Source: Chryseosolibacter sp966095595 (lineage in GTDB: Bacteria > Bacteroidota > Bacteroidia > Cytophagales > Cyclobacteriaceae). From it: DNA of 7,758 nucleotides. Position numbers and translations under genes: made by a program. The stretch covers positions 1 through 7,758 of the forward strand of contig CBHTUB010000279.1 in NCBI GenBank assembly GCA_966095595.1, in the 5' to 3' direction. A model generated the notes under the pieces. The model was not told the DNA's origin, searched no databases, and saw nothing but the letters and a program-made list of their open reading frames with translations. This document shows, piece after piece, positions 5,497 through 7,758 of the stretch (position 1 is its first letter; every line of letters begins with the position of its first letter).

Positions 5497-6447
5497 TTAT
5501 TCCTGAACCACTCCCATTCGGCAGAACTTGTCGATACGTTGCTGAATAAGCTGATCTACCGGGATCTTTTTCAATTTCGTTATTTCGGTCGTGATCACTT
5601 TCTTTACTTCGTCGGCCATCCATTTCACATCGGTATGCGCACCACCGAGCGGCTCTTTGATGATGCCGTCCACGAGGCCGAGCTCCAGCATGTCCTTTCC
5701 GGTAAGCTTGAGCACCTCTGCTGCCTGCTCCTTGTAATCCCAGCTTCTCCAGAGAATCGAAGAGCACGATTCGGGTGAAATTACAGAATACCAGGTGTTT
5801 TCGAGCATCATTACTTTATCGCCGATGGCAATCCCCAGCGCTCCGCCGGAAGCACCCTCACCGATCACGATACAAATGACGGGCACCTCGAGCATGAACA
5901 TCTCCTTGAGGTTACGCGCGATCGCTTCTCCCTGTCCGCGCTCTTCAGCTTCGAGACCTGGAAAAGCTCCCGGGGTGTCGATGAATGTCACGATAGGCTT
6001 GTTATATTTTTCGGCAAGCTTCATCAACCTCAACGCCTTGCGATAGCCTTCAGGATTGGCCATACCGAAATTCCGGAGTTGCCTTTGCTTTGTATTGCGA
6101 CCTTTTTGCTGACCGATGAGCATGTAGGTCTGTCCATCGATGGTGCCGAAACCGCCAACCATGGCTTTGTCGTCCGACACATTGCGATCTCCATGTAACT
6201 CCAGGAAGTCGCTCGTGATCTCATAAATATAATCGAGTGTATACGGCCTGTCAGGGTGACGTGAAAGCTGAACCCTCTGCCAGCCCGTAAGATTCTCGAA
6301 AGTTTCCTTCTTTAATTCATATATTCTTTTCTCCAGCGCCTTTACAGCTGTCTGAACATCCTTGTCGCTGTCACTGGCCAGATGTTTCATGGCATCCAGC
6401 TTCTCTTCAAGTTCTGCGATCGGTTTTTCGAAATCTAAAAGACTCAT
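5497..6447 (-). CDS. accA: Acetyl-CoA carboxylase carboxyltransferase, alpha subunit
   Basis: Alpha subunit of the carboxyltransferase that moves the carboxyl group from biotin (on AccB) to acetyl-CoA, giving malonyl-CoA for fatty-acid synthesis; it works in the cytoplasm as an alpha2beta2 complex with AccD. The 316 residues match the family's usual size (E. coli AccA is about 319). An N-terminal helical hairpin (LDFEKPIAELEEKLDAM, 4-20, and VKALEKRIYELKKE, 35-48) precedes the crotonase-like carboxyltransferase domain. Landmarks are HPDRPYTLDYI (64-74), LHGDRNVSDDKAMVGGFG (84-101), FIDTPGAFPGLEAEERGQGEAIA (155-177), the oxyanion region GEGASGGALGIAIGD (197-210) and YSVISPESCSSILWR (220-234). 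accD is not adjacent, which is common outside the few lineages with accDA operons. It has its own promoter-like box and a strong terminator, so it is likely monocistronic. Confidence 0.98.
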   Translation of the reverse strand: MSLLDFEKPIAELEEKLDAMKHLASDSDKDVQTAVKALEKRIYELKKETFENLTGWQRVQLSRHPDRPYTLDYIYEITSDFLELHGDRNVSDDKAMVGGFGTIDGQTYMLIGQQKGRNTKQRQLRNFGMANPEGYRKALRLMKLAEKYNKPIVTFIDTPGAFPGLEAEERGQGEAIARNLKEMFMLEVPVICIVIGEGASGGALGIAIGDKVMMLENTWYSVISPESCSSILWRSWDYKEQAAEVLKLTGKDMLELGLVDGIIKEPLGGAHTDVKWMADEVKKVITTEITKLKKIPVDQLIQQRIDKFCRMGVVQE

Positions 6448-6466
6448 GGCTATGGTTATTCCTGCA

Positions 6467-6474
6467 CAAAATTA
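6467..6474 (-). promoter_or_regulatory. Candidate -7 box upstream of accA
   Basis: The minus strand reads TAATTTTG (6474-6467), a perfect TAnnTTTG and identical to the -7 box at 1789-1782. It lies 19 bp before the accA ATG, so the leader would be short. No TTTG is seen at the expected -33 distance, where the sequence is GAGGGG-like, so an activator may be needed or the box may be fortuitous. Confidence 0.4.
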
Positions 6475-6542
6475 AAAGAAATTCGTAATTGCCCCTCTTA
6501 TGGCACATTTGCCCTGATTATCAGAGAATAAGATCTACGCCA

Positions 6543-6560
6543 TAAGCTGTAAGCTGTAAG
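6543..6560. repeat. Short tandem repeat, 7-bp unit (TAAGCTG), about 2.6 copies
   Basis: TAAGCTG lies at 6543-6549 and 6550-6556, followed by TAAG at 6557-6560. It sits in the non-coding gap between the response regulator and accA, next to the putative terminator. It is a simple heptamer repeat of a kind that can be dispersed in intergenic DNA; whether copies occur elsewhere cannot be told from this window. Confidence 0.65.
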
Positions 6561-6570
6561 AAAATGCCCT

Positions 6571-6592
6571 AAAAAGCCCGGCGCTCGGGGCT
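6571..6592 (-). terminator. Probable terminator of the response-regulator gene
   Basis: A short stem (6575-6579 AGCCC with 6588-6592 GGGCT; 8-nt GC-rich loop) is followed on the minus strand by TTTTTAGGG. The position, 15 bp after the stop codon at 6607, is right, but the stem has only 5 bp and the T-run is short, so it is weaker than the other terminators here. Confidence 0.5.
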
Positions 6593-6606
6593 GGCAGACT
6601 TAGCGC

Positions 6607-6984
6607 TTAAAGCTCCCCGAGCATGACAGAAAGTGAATCGCAAAGTCCCTTGAAAGTAGGCGGTTTGATGAGAAAATAAGTCGCACCCAGTGTCTTGTAT
6701 TCCCCGATCGTCTCCTGATCGGCCGTGGTCGAGTACATCACGATCTTGCACTGCCGATAACGCTCGTCCTGACGGATACATTTCAGGCAATTCATGCCTC
6801 CCATCATGGGCATGTGGATGTCCAGAAAAATGTAGGCCGGAAGTTGCGTCGCCTCGCGGAGTTTTGCGAGTGCATCTTCACAGTTTCGTGCAAGTACACA
6901 TTTCAGGGAGGAGTTGACGTAGCTAAGCGCGTCAAGGAAAAATTCCCTGTCATCACTGTCGTCGTCTACAAAAAGTATGTCCAT
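6607..6984 (-). CDS. Stand-alone response-regulator receiver (CheY-like, REC domain only)
   Basis: Single-domain phospho-receiver of 125 residues, so it probably passes phosphate or signals through protein contacts rather than binding DNA. The acidic pocket is D7-D8-D9 (FVDDDSDD), the phospho-acceptor is D55 in IFLDIHMPMMGG, the switch residue is S85/T86 in IVMYSTT, and the conserved lysine is K107 in FLIKPP. All essential receiver residues are present, and no output domain follows before the stop. Such orphan receivers are common in Bacteroidota and often work with hybrid or bacteriophytochrome-type kinases; no kinase is visible here. An in-frame stop upstream supports the ATG at 6984. A good promoter match (7001-7031) and a weak terminator suggest an independent unit. 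Six cysteines, including C66-L-K-C69 beside the active-site loop, are more than usual. Confidence 0.93.
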   Translation of the reverse strand: MDILFVDDDSDDREFFLDALSYVNSSLKCVLARNCEDALAKLREATQLPAYIFLDIHMPMMGGMNCLKCIRQDERYRQCKIVMYSTTADQETIGEYKTLGATYFLIKPPTFKGLCDSLSVMLGEL

Positions 6985-7001
6985 CGGAAAAATTCTTCCG
7001 A
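6984..7001. other. Inverted repeat between promoter and start codon of the response regulator
   Basis: TCGGAA (6984-6989) and TTCCGA (6996-7001) are perfect 6-bp arms around a 6-nt centre. The repeat touches the A of the start codon on one side and the -7 box on the other. That position suits an operator, or a weak hairpin that hides the start. The arms are short, so chance is possible. Confidence 0.3.
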
Positions 7002-7031
7002 AAACATAGCAATAATTTCTTCTTGCTCAAA
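7001..7031 (-). promoter_or_regulatory. Candidate promoter of the response-regulator gene
   Basis: Minus strand: TTTG (7031-7028), exactly 19 bases, then TATGTTTT (7008-7001), 7 of 8 for TAnnTTTG. The predicted start of transcription is about 10 nt before the ATG at 6984. Spacing and location fit well. Confidence 0.5.
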
Positions 7032-7090
7032 GGTGAATTGAATGGACGGATTGTCCACGCCATCGTGAGAATATGCCGCGGCGAGTGCTG

Positions 7091-7180
7091 TCAGAGCGTT
7101 GCCGTCTCTGTCATTAAAGCAATAACAACTGCCAGCACACCCAAAATAATGATGGCAATTTTGATTGACGCTGCTTTCAT
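7091..7180 (-). CDS. Possible small one-helix membrane protein (29 aa)
   Basis: A short ORF not recognised as any named family. It begins M-K-A-A-S-I-K, continues as a compact hydrophobic helix (residues 7-23, IAIIILGVLAVVIAL within it) and ends M-T-E-T-A-T-L. That is the layout of a small inner-membrane protein: short positive N-terminus, 17-residue apolar segment, polar tail. A second in-frame ATG at 7195 would give 34 residues. A perfect TAnnTTTG box (TACATTTG, 7207-7200) lies just upstream, which fits the ATG at 7180 with a leader of roughly 13 nt and would make the 7195 start leaderless. The gene would lie 106 bp before the response regulator, which appears to have its own promoter. A chance ORF of this size cannot be excluded. 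Confidence 0.4.
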   Translation of the reverse strand: MKAASIKIAIIILGVLAVVIALMTETATL

Positions 7181-7199
7181 GCTTTCTGTGAACATAGTT

Positions 7200-7207
7200 C
7201 AAATGTA
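7200..7207 (-). promoter_or_regulatory. Candidate -7 promoter box before the small membrane ORF
   Basis: The minus strand reads TACATTTG, a perfect TAnnTTTG match, 20 bp before the ATG at 7180. No TTTG lies at the standard -33 distance, so support is partial. Confidence 0.35.
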
Positions 7208-7315
7208 GGTAGTCACAGGAAAACAGGTGCCGAAATTGGTCTAGTAGTTTTTTACTAATTATTCATTTAAGATGGACAGATATGCCATCGCGAAGACGGC
7301 GTTTACTACTCAACC

Positions 7316-7330
7316 GCTGATCAGATCAGC
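7316..7330. repeat. 15-bp perfect palindrome over the lipoprotein stop codon
   Basis: GCTGATC (7316-7322), one central A, and GATCAGC (7324-7330) are perfect inverted arms; the stop codon of the lipoprotein gene (7328-7326) lies inside. As RNA it could fold only with a 3-nt loop and a 6-bp stem, and no T-run follows, so it is not a normal terminator. As DNA it looks like a binding site for a dimeric protein. No function is known to me. Confidence 0.4.
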
Positions 7331-7758
7331 CTTTGAGCGTTCCAGTCACCGTGTAGATGTAGTCATAACCCTGATACTGGAAAGTCATGACCGCGGTTAA
7401 CGTCTTCGAAGAAGACAAAAATTGTCCGCTATACGTTGCACCATCGACAGTTACACCTTTATCATAACCTTTCACGACAACAGTCTCTCCATTAATTTTG
7501 GCGTGGCCGCTGGGAATATCGAATGAAAAACCCGTTGATGATCTTTTGATTTCCTCAGCGCTGAAAAATCTGCCTTCCGTAACGCTAAACACCAGGCTGT
7601 AACCTGTTTTGATTGCTGTCATCGATCCGCCAAAGCTATCTACAAACGACAGCGACTTATCGAGGTTTATCCGCTTTATCTCAACAGAATAGCTGTACTT
7701 ACCTACGGCTTGATCTTCAGGGGGTGGTGCCGGATCGTCCTTGCTGCAGGAAAGGGAG
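7326..7758 (-). CDS. Small surface lipoprotein, unknown function (start beyond window edge)
   Basis: The frame is open from the stop at 7328-7326 to the window end, giving 143 visible residues; the true start lies beyond 7758. The first residues read S-L-S-C-S-K-D-D-P followed by APPPEDQ: a lipobox-type cysteine, then an acidic tail and a Pro-rich linker. C-S-K-D-D is typical of Bacteroidota lipoproteins, and acidic residues right after the cysteine form the known lipoprotein export signal for the cell surface. The remaining ~120 residues form a small beta-rich domain (YSYSVEIKRI, TGYSLVFSVTEGRFF, TAVMTFQYQGYDYIYTVTGTLKG at the C-terminus), with no enzyme motif. The internal ATG at 7622 is not the start, because coding continues in frame to the lipobox. 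Only the end of the signal peptide is missing, so the full protein is probably about 155-165 residues. Confidence 0.82.
   Translation of the reverse strand, partial: SLSCSKDDPAPPPEDQAVGKYSYSVEIKRINLDKSLSFVDSFGGSMTAIKTGYSLVFSVTEGRFFSAEEIKRSSTGFSFDIPSGHAKINGETVVVKGYDKGVTVDGATYSGQFLSSSKTLTAVMTFQYQGYDYIYTVTGTLKG

Noticed and set aside
5435..5767. 110-codon minus-strand ORF overlapping the accA 3' end
   Set aside because: It is a different frame of accA that also covers the terminator; accA is certain.
6966..7202. 78-codon minus-strand ORF overlapping the response-regulator start
   Set aside because: It begins at TTG inside the predicted -7 box region, overlaps the regulator start in another frame, and has no coherent domain. 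The small hydrophobic ORF at 7180-7091 in another frame is more plausible.
7242..7257. Inverted repeat TAGTA-N6-TACTA as a terminator of the lipoprotein gene
   Set aside because: It has only 5 A/T-rich base pairs, no T-run after it on the minus strand, and lies nearly 70 bp past the stop codon.
1..7758. Mobile element, phage, CRISPR or defence system
   Set aside because: No transposase, integrase, Cas, nuclease, toxin or antitoxin-like protein, no terminal repeats and no regularly spaced repeats were seen on either strand.

Overview
The window reads as a chromosomal segment of a Bacteroidota genome, most likely of the Cytophagales type. Supporting signs are N-terminal signal peptides followed by small outer-membrane beta-barrels with the family phrase GYF-(V/I)-(D/E)-NL, a lipoprotein beginning C-S-K-D-D, start codons without clear Shine-Dalgarno sequences, and several matches to the Bacteroidota promoter pattern TTTG-N17-21-TAnnTTTG. 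Assignment to order is inference. Every gene I can support lies on the minus strand, so transcription runs from high to low coordinates. I see no tRNA, rRNA, CRISPR array, transposase, integrase or phage gene.

In the direction of transcription: 7758-7326 is the 3' part of a lipoprotein gene cut by the window edge. A possible tiny one-helix membrane protein (7180-7091) and a stand-alone response-regulator receiver domain (6984-6607) follow. Next is accA (6447-5497), the alpha subunit of acetyl-CoA carboxyltransferase, closed by a strong intrinsic terminator. Then comes a tight three-gene cluster: an MBL-fold hydrolase (5410-4574), a patatin-like phospholipase (4570-3815, 3-nt gap) and urocanate hydratase hutU (3818-1800, ATGA overlap). 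The low end holds three outer-membrane beta-barrel genes: two diverged paralogs (1752-1246 and 916-332) and the N-terminus of a PorT-type barrel (188 to beyond position 1). The two complete barrel genes each end in a clear hairpin terminator.

Functionally the window mixes core lipid metabolism (accA), histidine breakdown (hutU), two hydrolases of unknown substrate, a phosphorelay receiver and cell-envelope proteins. The clearest cooperative unit is MBL hydrolase-patatin-hutU, where gene packing implies co-expression although the biochemical link is not obvious. No complete new defence, secretion or mobile system is visible. The points most worth a second look are that cluster, a structured and possibly transcribed 329-bp gap at 917-1245, terminators whose T-tracts supply the -33 box of the next promoter, and the small membrane ORF before the response regulator.
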